From positions 1 through 57,175 of the forward strand of contig CAZFSS010000027.1 of the NCBI GenBank assembly GCA_964521715.1: 57,175 nucleotides of DNA, read 5' to 3'. Positions 17,376 through 25,864 of the stretch are shown here, piece by piece (the first letter of the stretch is position 1; each line of letters starts with the position of its first letter). The translations under genes and the position numbers were made by a program. Below the pieces are notes generated by a model. The model was not told the DNA's origin. It saw only the letters and a program-made list of their open reading frames with translations, and did no database searches. This DNA is from DAOVRD01 sp964521715. GTDB lineage: Bacteria > Planctomycetota > Brocadiia > SM23-32.

Positions 17376-18791
17376 ATGCGAGCGAGAAGCATCCTCATCG
17401 GGCTCCTTACGGGCCTGGCCGTCGGACTGGCGATCAGTTCGGCTCTGGGGGCCGAAGGCGATGGCCGCAAGAGCCTGGACGAGGCATTCATCCAGCCCGT
17501 CGCATGGTTAGCCGCTCAGGTCGACCTGCGCTACGTCGAGGAGGTGGACCTGAAGGAGCTCGTGGTGGGCACCTGCCAGGGGATGCTGGCAGAGATCGAC
17601 CCCTACAGCGCTTACTGGCCGCCCGAGATGCTTCAGGAGCTTCACGCCGACGATGGGCGGGTCGACCCGGGCTTCCAGGTCCGTTTCGATCCCATATCGA
17701 AGGTCGTCATCATCGATGACTGCATCCCGGGCACGTCCGCCTTCGCCGAAGGCCTCCTGCCCGGGGACCTCGTGATGGAAGTGGAGGCATCCACCCCGGG
17801 GACGGCAGCCTTCGCTGAGGGGCTGCTGCCTGGGGACCGCGTCGTCGAGCTCAAAGACGAGTCCACCGGCGCGGTCGCCAAGATGGCCGACATGAAGACG
17901 GCGTACGAGGTGTACAAGGCGCTCCGGGGCGAACCGGGGACGGAGCTGACCGTCACGGTCTTGCGCTTGGACGAGCTGCGGAAGTCGCAGGTGACCGTCC
18001 GACGGCCCGGTCTTGAGCCTCCTTCGGCGGTCCTGCGCGCGGAGGTCATCGCGCCCGACCCGCGGATCGGCTACGTCTACCTCGGGCACTTCGGACAGGG
18101 CTCGTCCGACGAGCTCAAACAGGCCCTGAACGAGTTGCGTTCGGGCGGCATTGACGGCCTGTTGCTGGACCTGCGGTTCAACCCCGGCGGCGAGTGGCAG
18201 GAGGCCCGGACCGTGGGCGGGCTCTTCCTTGACGGCGACCTGCTGGCCAGGATACGGGGCCGCGCCGGCGCCGAGACGGAGCTCAGGGCCCGCCAGGGAG
18301 GGGCCGACGTTGACTTGCCCCTGGTCGTTCTGGTCAACCGGTTCACGGCCGGCTGGGCGGAGCTCGTCGCCGCCGCGCTGCAGGACCACCGGAGGGCCAT
18401 CCTCGTCGGCGAGAAGACCTACGGGGAGGCCGCCGTGCAGACCCTGATGCCAAGCCCGTTCGATGACGGCACCATCCGGTTCACGAGCGCCCGATACTAC
18501 TCGCCCAACGGACGGACAATCGACGGAGAGGGGACGGAGCCGGACGTCCAGGTCGAGCTGTCGCACGAGCAGACGCGGACGCTTGCATTCCACCTGGTCG
18601 GCGCCGAAGAGCCCCCGGCCGTGGCGCCTGCCCCCGGCGAGTCCGGCGAGGCCGGTGCCGGCGCGGGCGAGAAGGCCGAGGAGAAGCCCCCGGCGGAGTT
18701 CCGGGACACGCAGTTGGAGCGGGCCCTCGAGATCATCTCAGCCAGAGTGAAGCAAGTCGGCGAGCAGGCCGTGCCCGCCGCGGCGGGCTGA
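17376..18791 (+). CDS. S41 C-terminal-processing-protease homologue, catalytically dead
   Basis: 471 residues from the ATG at 17376 (the frame is open further upstream), giving a clean signal peptide MRARSILIGLLTGLAVGLAI. It has the CtpA order: N-terminal helix, PDZ domain (about 95-200) and S41 core with LLLDLRFNPGG. The Ser of the catalytic FSAS box is Gly326 (FTAGWAE) and the Lys 25 residues later is Glu351 (YGEAAVQ), so neither dyad residue is present. The PDZ carries a tandem duplication: PGTSAFAEGLLPGD and PGTAAFAEGLLPGD at about 118-131 and 141-154. The C-terminus has a Pro/Ala/Gly/Glu linker (PAPGESGEAGAGAG). The next gene is a paralogue with both catalytic residues, so this one is probably a regulatory or scaffold partner. 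Confidence 0.9.
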   Translation: MRARSILIGLLTGLAVGLAISSALGAEGDGRKSLDEAFIQPVAWLAAQVDLRYVEEVDLKELVVGTCQGMLAEIDPYSAYWPPEMLQELHADDGRVDPGFQVRFDPISKVVIIDDCIPGTSAFAEGLLPGDLVMEVEASTPGTAAFAEGLLPGDRVVELKDESTGAVAKMADMKTAYEVYKALRGEPGTELTVTVLRLDELRKSQVTVRRPGLEPPSAVLRAEVIAPDPRIGYVYLGHFGQGSSDELKQALNELRSGGIDGLLLDLRFNPGGEWQEARTVGGLFLDGDLLARIRGRAGAETELRARQGGADVDLPLVVLVNRFTAGWAELVAAALQDHRRAILVGEKTYGEAAVQTLMPSPFDDGTIRFTSARYYSPNGRTIDGEGTEPDVQVELSHEQTRTLAFHLVGAEEPPAVAPAPGESGEAGAGAGEKAEEKPPAEFRDTQLERALEIISARVKQVGEQAVPAAAG

Positions 18792-18840
18792 GGGCTCCTG
18801 AGGCGGGACGAGGCACATGCAAGCAGGAGGCAGAAGTACG

Positions 18841-20217
18841 ATGCGCAGGACCTGGACATGGCTGGCCGTCTTGCTCGGCCTGGCGGCGGGGCTGGGCTTC
18901 GGTCCCGCGCTTGGCGTTTCGCTCAGCGAACGCAAGCAGGCCCTGCGCCAGGATTTCCTCCAGCCCGTCGTGCGGCTCGCCCTGGAGATGGACCAGCGTT
19001 ACGTCGAGCAGCCGGACTACGACAAGTTGCGCGTGGGGGCGTACAAGGGGATGCTCAGCAGGCTGGACAAGTACAGCTCCTACATCCCGCCGGACGCCTA
19101 CAAGGAGTTCCGCGGCGAGATCGAGGGGGAGTTCGGCGGCCTGGGCATCCGGATAAGCTACAACGAGGCCAAGAAGGCCGTCCAGATAGAGGAGACGCTG
19201 CCCAAGACGCCGGCGTCGAAGACGGGGGTCTTGCCGGGCGACCTGATCGTGGAGATCCGGGAGGGCGACAAGCTGGTCAAAACGGCTGACTTCGAGAGCG
19301 TCCATGATGCCATCGAAGTCCTGCGGGGCAAGCCGGGCACGGACGTCACCATCACCGTCGTCCACGCTGACGGGGGGGAGGGTGAGCAGATCACCATTAC
19401 GCGAGGCATCATCACGCTGCACGCCGTCGAGGTCGTCCACGTGATCGAGGGCGAGCCGAAGCTCGGATACGTCAAGCTCGCCTACTTCAGCAAGAACGCG
19501 GCCGACGATCTGCGGCGAGCCATCGAGTACCTCCGGCGACAGGGCATCGAGGGGCTGGTCCTGGACCTGCGCTTCAACCCCGGCGGGCTGCTTGAGACGG
19601 CGCGCGACTGCGCCAGCCTGTTCCTGGATAACCAGATCGTGGTCAGCACCAAAGATCGGAGCGGCCGGACCGCTCTGGTCTACTCGCGCGGGGGAACAAC
19701 GTTTGACAGCCTGCCCGTCGTGGTGCTCATCAACAAGTTCAGTGCGAGCGGCGCGGAGATCGTGAGCGCCGCCCTCCACGATCACCACGAAGCCACCCTG
19801 GTGGGCGAGACCACTTACGGCAAGGCGAGCGTGCAGAAAGTCATCGAGTACCCCGACGATCAGGAGGGGGCGGTCAAACTGACCATCGCTCGCTACTACA
19901 CCCCTGACGGAGTGCTGATTGAGGGCAAGGGCATCAAACCGGACGTCGAGGTCAAGCTGTCGGACGACGACACGCGCAAGCTGTTCCGATACCTGGACAG
20001 GCAGGTGCAGTACGATCCCATCCCCCGCGAAGGCGAAGAGCCAGAACCTGCCGAGCCTCAGCGCCAGAGCGAGGCCGGAGCCAACGCGGAGGAAGAGGAG
20101 AAGTTCATCGACGTCCAGTTCGACCGCGCCGTCGAGATCCTCGCGCAGGCGGTGGCGCAGGCGCACGCGCGCGCCAACGCATCGGTCGCCGAGGGGCAGG
20201 CTCCGCCGCAGGGCTAG
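18841..20217 (+). CDS. ctpA: S41 C-terminal processing peptidase (CtpA-type)
   Basis: 458 residues from the ATG at 18841, which has GGAGG ten bases upstream. After a signal peptide come a PDZ domain (about 93-190, GGLGIRISYNEAKKAVQIEE, LPGDLIVEI) and an S41 core (LVLDLRFNPGGLLETA). The catalytic Ser303 lies in FSASGAEI and the general base Lys328 in YGKASVQ, 25 residues apart as in known CtpA proteases. The enzyme trims or degrades exported proteins at their C-termini. The 50-base gap to the upstream dead paralogue, and shared orientation, imply one operon and perhaps a heteromer. The C-terminal tail is charged (EEEEKFIDVQFDRAVEI) and ends with the same domain as in the paralogue. Confidence 0.93.
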   Translation: MRRTWTWLAVLLGLAAGLGFGPALGVSLSERKQALRQDFLQPVVRLALEMDQRYVEQPDYDKLRVGAYKGMLSRLDKYSSYIPPDAYKEFRGEIEGEFGGLGIRISYNEAKKAVQIEETLPKTPASKTGVLPGDLIVEIREGDKLVKTADFESVHDAIEVLRGKPGTDVTITVVHADGGEGEQITITRGIITLHAVEVVHVIEGEPKLGYVKLAYFSKNAADDLRRAIEYLRRQGIEGLVLDLRFNPGGLLETARDCASLFLDNQIVVSTKDRSGRTALVYSRGGTTFDSLPVVVLINKFSASGAEIVSAALHDHHEATLVGETTYGKASVQKVIEYPDDQEGAVKLTIARYYTPDGVLIEGKGIKPDVEVKLSDDDTRKLFRYLDRQVQYDPIPREGEEPEPAEPQRQSEAGANAEEEEKFIDVQFDRAVEILAQAVAQAHARANASVAEGQAPPQG

Positions 20218-20317
20218 TGGAGGTTCATCGCTGCCTGTTGTCAGATCCAGGCGGCGTTATAGACGTGCTGGACGGGCATTGCGCGTCCGTCCATCCTGCC
20301 AGGTCCGATCCGCTTCC

Positions 20318-20345
20318 GTAGGGGCACGGCGCGCCGTGCCCCTAC
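20318..20345. repeat. 28-bp perfect palindrome between convergent genes
   Basis: Two 14-base arms, GTAGGGGCACGGCG and its exact reverse complement, with no loop. It lies between the ends of the protease gene and the HAD gene, so it may terminate both transcripts. The sequence resembles palindromic elements I remember being dispersed through many environmental genomes, so it may be REP-like. Confidence 0.85.
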
Positions 20346-20393
20346 CTCACGGAGCCGAAAGGGGCCACCCGGAAGCTGGGCGTTGACCTTCCA

Positions 20394-21098
20394 CTAGGCG
20401 AGCAGGTCGGGGAGCTCCGTCAATCGCCTGACGATTGGAACGTCCGCCGGGCCCGCCTCCGCCTCGTCCCGCCTGAGCCAGACGGCCCGCAGCCCCGCCC
20501 CCAGCGCCCCCAGAACGTCCTCCTCGTAGCTGTCCCCGACGTGCGCGAGCTGCCCGGGCGGGAGGTCGCACCTGCGCAGGGCCTCCTGGAAGATGGCCGC
20601 GTGCGGCTTCTCGCTTCCGGCCGTGCACGAGATGACGGTCCAGTCCATGTGCTGCGCGAGGCCCAGGTCCAGGAGCAGTCCTTCCAGGCGCACGTCCCAG
20701 TTGCTGATCAGGCCCATGCGGACGCCGAGCCGCCTCAGCGCGTCGAACGTCGGCCACACGTCGTCGTAGACGTGCCAGGCCGAGCCGGACGCGAAGTGAT
20801 CCCACAGCGAGAGGAAGACGTCCTCGAAGCCTTCGACGGGGCCGAAGGGGCGGAAGCTCTCGCGCACCACGAGCCGCCACCAGTCCATGGCTTCGGACTG
20901 GCCGCTGCCGTAGGCCGGGCGGCCGGGCTCCCGCTGCCTCCTGAGGCGGCCCCACGCCTCAAGGAACTGCCGTTCCACCTCGGCGCCATCGGCGGGGATG
21001 CCGGCCCGGCGCAACGCGCGGGCATACACCTCCCCGACCGGAGGGTCCGGGTAGATCAGCGTGTTGCCCGCATCGAAGGAGACGGCCTTCACCTTCAC
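20394..21098 (-). CDS. HAD-superfamily hydrolase
   Basis: 234 residues. All four HAD motifs are visible: VSFDAGNTL near residue 9 (nucleophile Asp9; Asp11 is replaced by Gly), LISNWD, the Lys in SEKPHAAIF, and HVGDSYEEDVLGA. The cap is helical and inserted after motif one, and the length fits the HDHD3/YjjG-like subfamily. The substrate is a phosphorylated metabolite that cannot be inferred. Replacement of the second motif-I Asp (DxD to DAG) is unusual for a phosphatase, where it acts as acid/base, but is known in this subfamily branch or in dehalogenase-like members, so activity is uncertain. The gene faces the protease operon and has the palindrome at its end. Confidence 0.88.
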   Translation of the reverse strand: MKVKAVSFDAGNTLIYPDPPVGEVYARALRRAGIPADGAEVERQFLEAWGRLRRQREPGRPAYGSGQSEAMDWWRLVVRESFRPFGPVEGFEDVFLSLWDHFASGSAWHVYDDVWPTFDALRRLGVRMGLISNWDVRLEGLLLDLGLAQHMDWTVISCTAGSEKPHAAIFQEALRRCDLPPGQLAHVGDSYEEDVLGALGAGLRAVWLRRDEAEAGPADVPIVRRLTELPDLLA

Positions 21099-21228
21099 GC
21101 CGGCGGCCTGCGAAGAGAGCGAAAGGATCCTGACGGTCTGCGCAAGGCTGAGCGCGCGGGCGCGATTATACGCCGGGCGCCTCTGCGTTCAAACGGACGC
21201 GCGGGGCCGCGGTGCGTGCGCTCTGCCT

Positions 21229-21256
21229 TTGACAACCGGCGGCGCGTGGATAGAAT
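21229..21256 (+). promoter_or_regulatory. Promoter of tRNA-Arg
   Basis: TTGACA, 16 bases, TAGAAT, ending 16 bases before the first base of tRNA-Arg. Confidence 0.75.
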
Positions 21257-21271
21257 GTGAGTACAAGCGGT

Positions 21272-21347
21272 GCCCCGTTAGCTCAGCGAATAGAGCGTCG
21301 GCCTCCGGAGCCGAAGGCCGCAGGTTTGAATCCTGCACGGGGTACCA
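21272..21347 (+). tRNA. tRNA-Arg (anticodon CCG)
   Basis: Acceptor GCCCCGT/ACGGGGT, D arm with GCTCAG, anticodon stem TCGGC/GCCGA with loop CTCCGGA (anticodon CCG), T arm GGTTTGAATCC, encoded CCA. Reads arginine codon CGG. A consensus promoter lies directly upstream and a hairpin directly after. Confidence 0.95.
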
Positions 21348-21348
21348 G

Positions 21349-21376
21349 CCCTCGCCCCGCAGTCGCGGGACGAGGG
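21349..21376 (+). terminator. Hairpin after tRNA-Arg
   Basis: CCCTCG-C-CCCGC, loop AGTC, GCGGG-A-CGAGGG; 11 pairs with one internal mismatch. No T run follows, so the terminator role is moderate. Confidence 0.5.
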
Positions 21377-21633
21377 CAGAGCAGGAGAAAGGGGGAAGTA
21401 GAGAGGAGAGCGTTACGCGGCCGAGGCCGCGATGGGGGCAAGAGCTCCTGGGCGAGAGTCAGCGCCTTTCTCCTGCGGTCTACTTTCTACTCTCTGCCGT
21501 TTCCGCCCCTCGGCGGGCGCGACGTCGTCGCGCTTGCTTGCCACGCCCTGTCGTGCTATTGTTCGAAGGTAGCCCCTGTGCTGCACCAATGGGCGCTGTG
21601 CCAAGGGTCATCGCAGAGCAGGGGAGCATTAAG

Positions 21634-21894
21634 ATGGGGATCACACGGGAACAGGTGGCGCGGAAACTGGCTGCCTACCTGCACCATGACCTACGGCTGT
21701 CGGAGTTGCTCGAGTGGGCCGAGGGCGCAATGATGGAGGGGGAGTTCGCCGAGGACGCACACGAGCAGGTGCGCGACGTCGTCGCGCGTCTTGGCCTGGC
21801 GGACGTGCGTGCCTTCGGACTGACGTGACAGGACTGCGAGGAGATGCTCCGCAAGCTCGGGTATTCGGCCCACGTCGACGTGACGGCGGACTGA
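21634..21894 (+). CDS. Small helical protein interrupted by an in-frame TGA
   Basis: The first frame gives 64 residues from the ATG at 21634 with GGGGAG upstream: MGITREQVARKLAAYLHHDL, then LSELLEWAEGAMMEGEF. It stops at TGA 21826-21828 right after AFGLT. The same frame goes on without a break: QDCEEMLRKLGYSAHVDVTAD to a second TGA at 21892-21894, giving 86 codons. The second part looks like the natural end of the protein, and Trp (TGG) would fit the position of the first TGA. It is either a recent nonsense mutation, a sequence error, or readthrough. Function unknown; a small helical protein of this form occurs next to other genes in several lineages in my memory, but I cannot name a family. 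Confidence 0.55.
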
Positions 21895-21966
21895 GGGAGC
21901 CGTCGGGGCCTCCGAGTGCAGGCGGGGCCGCATCGGACACCTGCCCGTAGCGATCGCCGCCCCTGC

Positions 21967-22710
21967 CTACTCAATGGCGTATTCGAGGGTCACCACGGCC
22001 TTGACGGACTTCTGGATGGTCGACGTGTCGTAGATCCCATAGTCGGCAGTTTCCGTCGAATTGGGCTCCGTTATCTGGAAGACTCCCTGCTGGGCGGCGC
22101 GCAGCACGCCCACCTTCGCCCCGCTCTTCTCCGCCATCTGCTGGGCGCGCCGGTAGCCGTCCGCGGTGGCCTCTTCCAAGAGCTTCTGCTTGACGTCCGT
22201 GAGGTCGGAGACCAGGTACGAGGGCCTGCAGACGCGGATGTCATAGCCGCTCGCGATGAGGTCGTTGAGCTGCGGGACGATGCGCTCAACCCAGTGGACG
22301 TCGCGGGAGGCGAGGCCAACGCTTTGACAGCCCTCGTACCACTCAACCTCGTTGGTCTGCGTTCCGTCCTCGCGCATCTTGCGCACTTCGTCGAAACTCG
22401 GGCTGCCTACCGAAACGGCGAGGTCAGCGGGCGCCGACTCTCGGACCTTGTCCAGGACAGCGCGCATCTGACCCGAAAGCGTTCGATAGGCGGCGACGCG
22501 GTCAGGGTCGCGGACCACGAGCGTGGCAGTCAGCTTGCCGATGTCCGCCGTGACCGAGCCCTCGGCCGTCCCCTTCACCGTGATCTGCTTCTCGTGTTCG
22601 ATGCGGATGAGGAACCTGGAGATCAGTAGTGAGGAACCGATCATGCCGATAGCTATGAGGGTAGCCGCCAGAGAATAGCGCACCACGTTGCCCATGTGTC
22701 TAGCCTTCAT
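21967..22710 (-). CDS. SIMPL-domain (DUF541) membrane-anchored protein
   Basis: 247 residues from the ATG at 22710; an ATG at 22695 is an alternative and the frame remains open upstream. One N-terminal membrane segment (YSLAATLIAIGMIGSSLLI) is followed by a SIMPL domain: ITVKGTAEGSVTADIGKL near residue 40, a helix with VRESAPADLAVSV, then LTDVKQKLLEEATADGYRRAQQMAEKSGAKVG, where the second-half helix of the domain is recognisable. Proteins of this family (for example the BP26/OMP28 type) form periplasmic oligomers; the function is not settled. It is divergent from the sulfatase remnant at 22896. Confidence 0.85.
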   Translation of the reverse strand: MKARHMGNVVRYSLAATLIAIGMIGSSLLISRFLIRIEHEKQITVKGTAEGSVTADIGKLTATLVVRDPDRVAAYRTLSGQMRAVLDKVRESAPADLAVSVGSPSFDEVRKMREDGTQTNEVEWYEGCQSVGLASRDVHWVERIVPQLNDLIASGYDIRVCRPSYLVSDLTDVKQKLLEEATADGYRRAQQMAEKSGAKVGVLRAAQQGVFQITEPNSTETADYGIYDTSTIQKSVKAVVTLEYAIE

Positions 22711-22895
22711 GTTTGGTCGAAGGAAAAAAGGACGCGGCGGCCGGCCGCGCCTGCCGACAGGCCGCATTCTACGCACCGTGCGGGGGCCGAAGTCAACCCA
22801 TGGCCCCGCCGGACAAAGCTGCGGCTCATTCGGCTGCCAAGAGCCCGAAGTAGCGGCAGCCCGGCGGACCATTCGACGCGGCGTCCGGCCCCCGC

Positions 22896-23372
22896 TTGAC
22901 ATCCGGGCGGCCCGGCGCGAACATGCGCGGCCGAGCAAGTCTCCCGCCCCCCGCCGAGCCCGAGGACCGAACCATCGTCAGCACGAACAGCTCCGCCAGG
23001 CCCAACGTCATCCTCGTCATCACGGACGACCAGGGATACGGCGATCTGGGCTGCACGGGCAATCCGTGGTTCCAGACGCCGAACCTGGACCGGTTCCACG
23101 ACGAGTCAACCCGGCTCGTCGACTTCCACGTCTCCCCGCTCTGCACGCCGACGCGGGGCGCATTGATGACGGGCCGCCGGCCGATCCACCCCAGGGTCGC
23201 CCTTCTGAAGCTCTTCCAGAACGAGTTCGTGCAGGACGTGGATCGGGGCGACAGAGAGGTGGTTTACGACCTGCACGTTTAGGAGACGGGCATCACGCAA
23301 CTCGAAGCGTGGTTCATCGACAAGGACGGCAGCCGTCACGGCGCCTACTACGTAAGCATCAAGCGCCTTTGA
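22896..23372 (+). pseudogene. Sulfatase remnant (N- and C-terminal ends joined)
   Basis: The first part reads RPNVILVITDDQGYGDLGC, the metal-binding start of type I sulfatases, and reaches CTPTRGALMTGRRP, the formylglycine signature C-x-P-x-R. Directly afterwards the sequence jumps to what looks like the enzyme's C-terminus (GDREVVYDLHV, a TAG stop, ETGITQLEAWFIDKDG, then RHGAYYVSIKRL). About 350-400 central residues are missing, and an in-frame TAG (about 23280) breaks the tail, which ends at 23372. An internal deletion plus a nonsense codon make it a dead gene. Sulfatases of this type are very abundant in Planctomycetota. Confidence 0.8.
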
Positions 23373-23398
23373 CATCGCTCGTTCTACGGCTGTAGAAT
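23369..23398 (+). promoter_or_regulatory. Promoter of corA
   Basis: TTGACA, 18 bases, TAGAAT, overlapping the last codon of the sulfatase remnant and about 50 bases before the corA start. Confidence 0.65.
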
Positions 23399-23449
23399 CT
23401 CCCCAAGGCTTGCCAAGAGCGGAACGCCGAAGGACCCAAGGGAACGGCC

Positions 23450-24382
23450 ATGTTGGCATTCTACCATTACGCGGACGGCAGACTCAGCAGGACGGCAGAC
23501 TCCACCGGGTGCCAGCTCATACAGTTGGTCAGACCCAGCCCGGCTGAGGTCGAGCAGATCCAGGCGTTGACTCAGGCCCCGGCAGACCTTCTCTCTGCCG
23601 CCACTGACCGCGACGAGCGCCCCCGCATGGAGAGCGAGGACTCGTGCAGGCTGCTTATCATCCGCATTCCGCATCATGACCCCCTGAACTCTGACCTGCC
23701 GTACCTGACCATGGCCTTCGGCATCGTGCTCACGCCGCGGTATACCGTCACCGTTTGCTCAGAGGACAGCATTCCGTGGTCCGAGATCGTCTCTGGGCAG
23801 GTGCGCGCCCCCGATCCCAGAGACCGGATACCGTTCCTCTGCTTTGCCTTCATGCGGTTCGCAAGGCAGTTCCTCAACCACCTGAGCGCTATTCGGCGCG
23901 AGGCGGATGACGTGGAAAGCGCGATCCATCTCTCTCTGAAAAACCAAATGGTTATCCGCATGCTGAACCTTGAGAAATGCCTGGTTGACTTCACGACATC
24001 CCTCAGGGGCAACGAACTCATTTGGGAGCGACTGCCGCGCATCTGTGACAGGGAGCCGACAGAAGACGAGCAAGACGCGATCAACGATGTCCAGGTGGAG
24101 TTCAGGCAGGCGAAGGACCTGGCGGATCTGCACAGCAACATATTGAGCGGGATGATGGACGCTTTCGCATCGATCATTTCGAACAACCTGAGCGTCATCA
24201 TCAAAGTGCTCACATCTGTTACGATCATATTGATGTTGCCCACTCTGGTGGCCAGCGTCTATGGCATGAACGTGCCATTGCCTTTCCAGGAATCTCCGCA
24301 CGCCTTCGCGATCACGATGACTATGTCGGTGATCGTGTCAATCGCTGGGCTGGTCGTATTCTGGAAGTTGAGGTGGTTCTGA
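23450..24382 (+). CDS. corA: CorA-family magnesium/divalent cation transporter
   Basis: 310 residues. The cytoplasmic N-terminal domain is alpha/beta, with the long stalk helix at about 140-240 (AIRREADDVESAIHL to ILSGMMDAFASIISNN). Two C-terminal membrane helices follow, the first with VLTSVTIILMLPTLVASVYGMNVPLP carrying the GMN selectivity motif, the second ending in the basic tail KLRWF. As in other CorA channels, five copies would form the Mg2+ pore. Alone in its transcription unit, with a good promoter overlapping the upstream pseudogene. Length normal. Confidence 0.93.
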   Translation: MLAFYHYADGRLSRTADSTGCQLIQLVRPSPAEVEQIQALTQAPADLLSAATDRDERPRMESEDSCRLLIIRIPHHDPLNSDLPYLTMAFGIVLTPRYTVTVCSEDSIPWSEIVSGQVRAPDPRDRIPFLCFAFMRFARQFLNHLSAIRREADDVESAIHLSLKNQMVIRMLNLEKCLVDFTTSLRGNELIWERLPRICDREPTEDEQDAINDVQVEFRQAKDLADLHSNILSGMMDAFASIISNNLSVIIKVLTSVTIILMLPTLVASVYGMNVPLPFQESPHAFAITMTMSVIVSIAGLVVFWKLRWF

Positions 24383-24521
24383 CCGCCTGGCTTCTGCCCG
24401 CAGAGCCAATCCCACCGTCAGACCGCTGGACGCTCAAGCAAGGACATGGCGGCATATCGGAACGCCCCGCGCTCTTGGGGGGACGGGCCGCGCGATCGCA
24501 CTCGACGGCGGGCAGGCCCGT

Positions 24522-25751
24522 TCAGTGGACCTCGATCGTCACCAGGCACAGGTCGTCCGGGCGTCGGCCAGTGCCCATGAAGTCCTGGGTCTCCGTGATG
24601 ATGCGCTGGATCAGGTCGCGGGGGATCAGGTGGGCGTTGTCGGCGACGAACCTCTGGAGCCGCGCGAGGCCGAAAAGCTGCCCCTGGGCGTTGGCCACCT
24701 CGTAGATGCCGTCCGTGAAGCTCAGGATGATGTCGCCGACGGCCAGTTGACGCCTGCAATTGGGGTATTCCGGGTCGCTCACGAAGCCGAGCGCCGGCCC
24801 GACCTCTTCCAGGCTCATGACGGACTCGGCCGTCATCTTGCTCTTGCTCACGAGCAGCGGCGAAGGATGGCCCGCGGCGGCGACCGTGACCGAGCGGTTC
24901 TCGCCGTCCACCATCATGACCACGGCCGTGGCGTAGATCTGCGGCGTGAGCGGGCCGAGGATGCTGCGGAAGCGTGAGTTGAAGTCCTTCAGCACGTCCT
25001 GAGGGGTCTTGTCGCTGAAATCAATGTAGTCAACGACCGCCTTGACGATGCTGGTGATCAGGGCGGCCCGCACGCCGTGTCCGCTGACGTCCGAGATGAA
25101 CAAGGCCCCCCGGCCGTCCGGCATGCCGATAAGCTGGAAGATGTCCCCCCCGATCGCCTCGGCGGGCAAGTACTTGTGGGAGAAACTGATGTTCTTGACG
25201 CGGGGGTATCTCTGGGGCAGCAGGGCTTCCTGGAGGCGGTAGGCCATGGCCATGCCCTGCTCGAGCTCGCGATTGCGGGCAATGAGCTCCTGGTTGAGCC
25301 TGTCGAGCTCGGCGTTCACGCGCAGGAGCTGCCGGTTCTGCTCGGCCACTCTGGCATGCAGTTCCTTTCCCCGCAACAGGGAGCGAACGCGGCTGACCAG
25401 TTCGACCTGCTCGAAGGGCCGGCAGATGTAGCCGTCGGCCCCGATGTCAAGCACCGTCTCCTCCTGCTGCGCTCTCCTTTCGTCGGCGATGATGATGACG
25501 GGGATGGCTTCCGTTTCGGCTCGGTTCCGGATCCCGTCGCAGAAGGCGACAGCTTCCCCGTCGGCGGAGGTCAGTTCCAGCAGGACGAGGTCAGGCTGCT
25601 CGGACTCGACCGACTCGAGGGCGTGCTCGGCGCCCCACGCCTGGACGAGCCGATAGCCCTCCCCCCCGAGTTGCTGCTGGAGCACCTCCAGATCTTCGGG
25701 CGTGTCCGTCACCACCAGGATGGTCTGCTGGTCCGGTTTGGGAGCCGTCAT
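24522..25751 (-). CDS. Receiver-SpoIIE protein phosphatase (RsbU-like)
   Basis: 409 residues from the ATG at 25751; a GTG at 25766 is the alternative. N-terminal receiver domain (QTILVVTDTPEDLEVL to DGYICRPFEQVELVSRV), coiled coil (about 130-170), then a PP2C/SpoIIE phosphatase (about 180-409) with IGGDIFQLI, ALFISDVSGHGVRAAL and the final RRPDDLCLVTIEV. The Asp residues of GGD, DVSGHG and DD bind the metal ions. In the receiver the phospho-acceptor is Glu59 (LLELTSADG; Glu64 if counted from the GTG start) where Asp is normal, so the domain cannot be phosphorylated in the usual way and may be locked on or respond to something else. Such proteins dephosphorylate STAS anti-anti-sigma factors. 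Confidence 0.9.
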   Translation of the reverse strand: MTAPKPDQQTILVVTDTPEDLEVLQQQLGGEGYRLVQAWGAEHALESVESEQPDLVLLELTSADGEAVAFCDGIRNRAETEAIPVIIIADERRAQQEETVLDIGADGYICRPFEQVELVSRVRSLLRGKELHARVAEQNRQLLRVNAELDRLNQELIARNRELEQGMAMAYRLQEALLPQRYPRVKNISFSHKYLPAEAIGGDIFQLIGMPDGRGALFISDVSGHGVRAALITSIVKAVVDYIDFSDKTPQDVLKDFNSRFRSILGPLTPQIYATAVVMMVDGENRSVTVAAAGHPSPLLVSKSKMTAESVMSLEEVGPALGFVSDPEYPNCRRQLAVGDIILSFTDGIYEVANAQGQLFGLARLQRFVADNAHLIPRDLIQRIITETQDFMGTGRRPDDLCLVTIEVH

Positions 25752-25806
25752 GCCCCTTCTCGCCACGTCTGAGCGGATGCTTTCCCGGCGCGCGGCCTTG
25801 CCCCTT

Positions 25807-25836
25807 ATCTTACCGGGTTACGCGCCGTCTTGACAA
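25807..25836 (-). promoter_or_regulatory. Promoter of the receiver-SpoIIE gene
   Basis: On the minus strand TTGTCA, 18 bases, TAAGAT; the predicted start of transcription lies about 50 bases before the ATG at 25751. Confidence 0.5.
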
Positions 25837-25864
25837 ATATGGATGATCGTCTGCTCACGTGCCT

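Noticed and set aside
21829..21894. Selenocysteine at the in-frame TGA
   Set aside because: I see no clear SECIS hairpin and the residue in the frame would more naturally be Trp. Not claimed.
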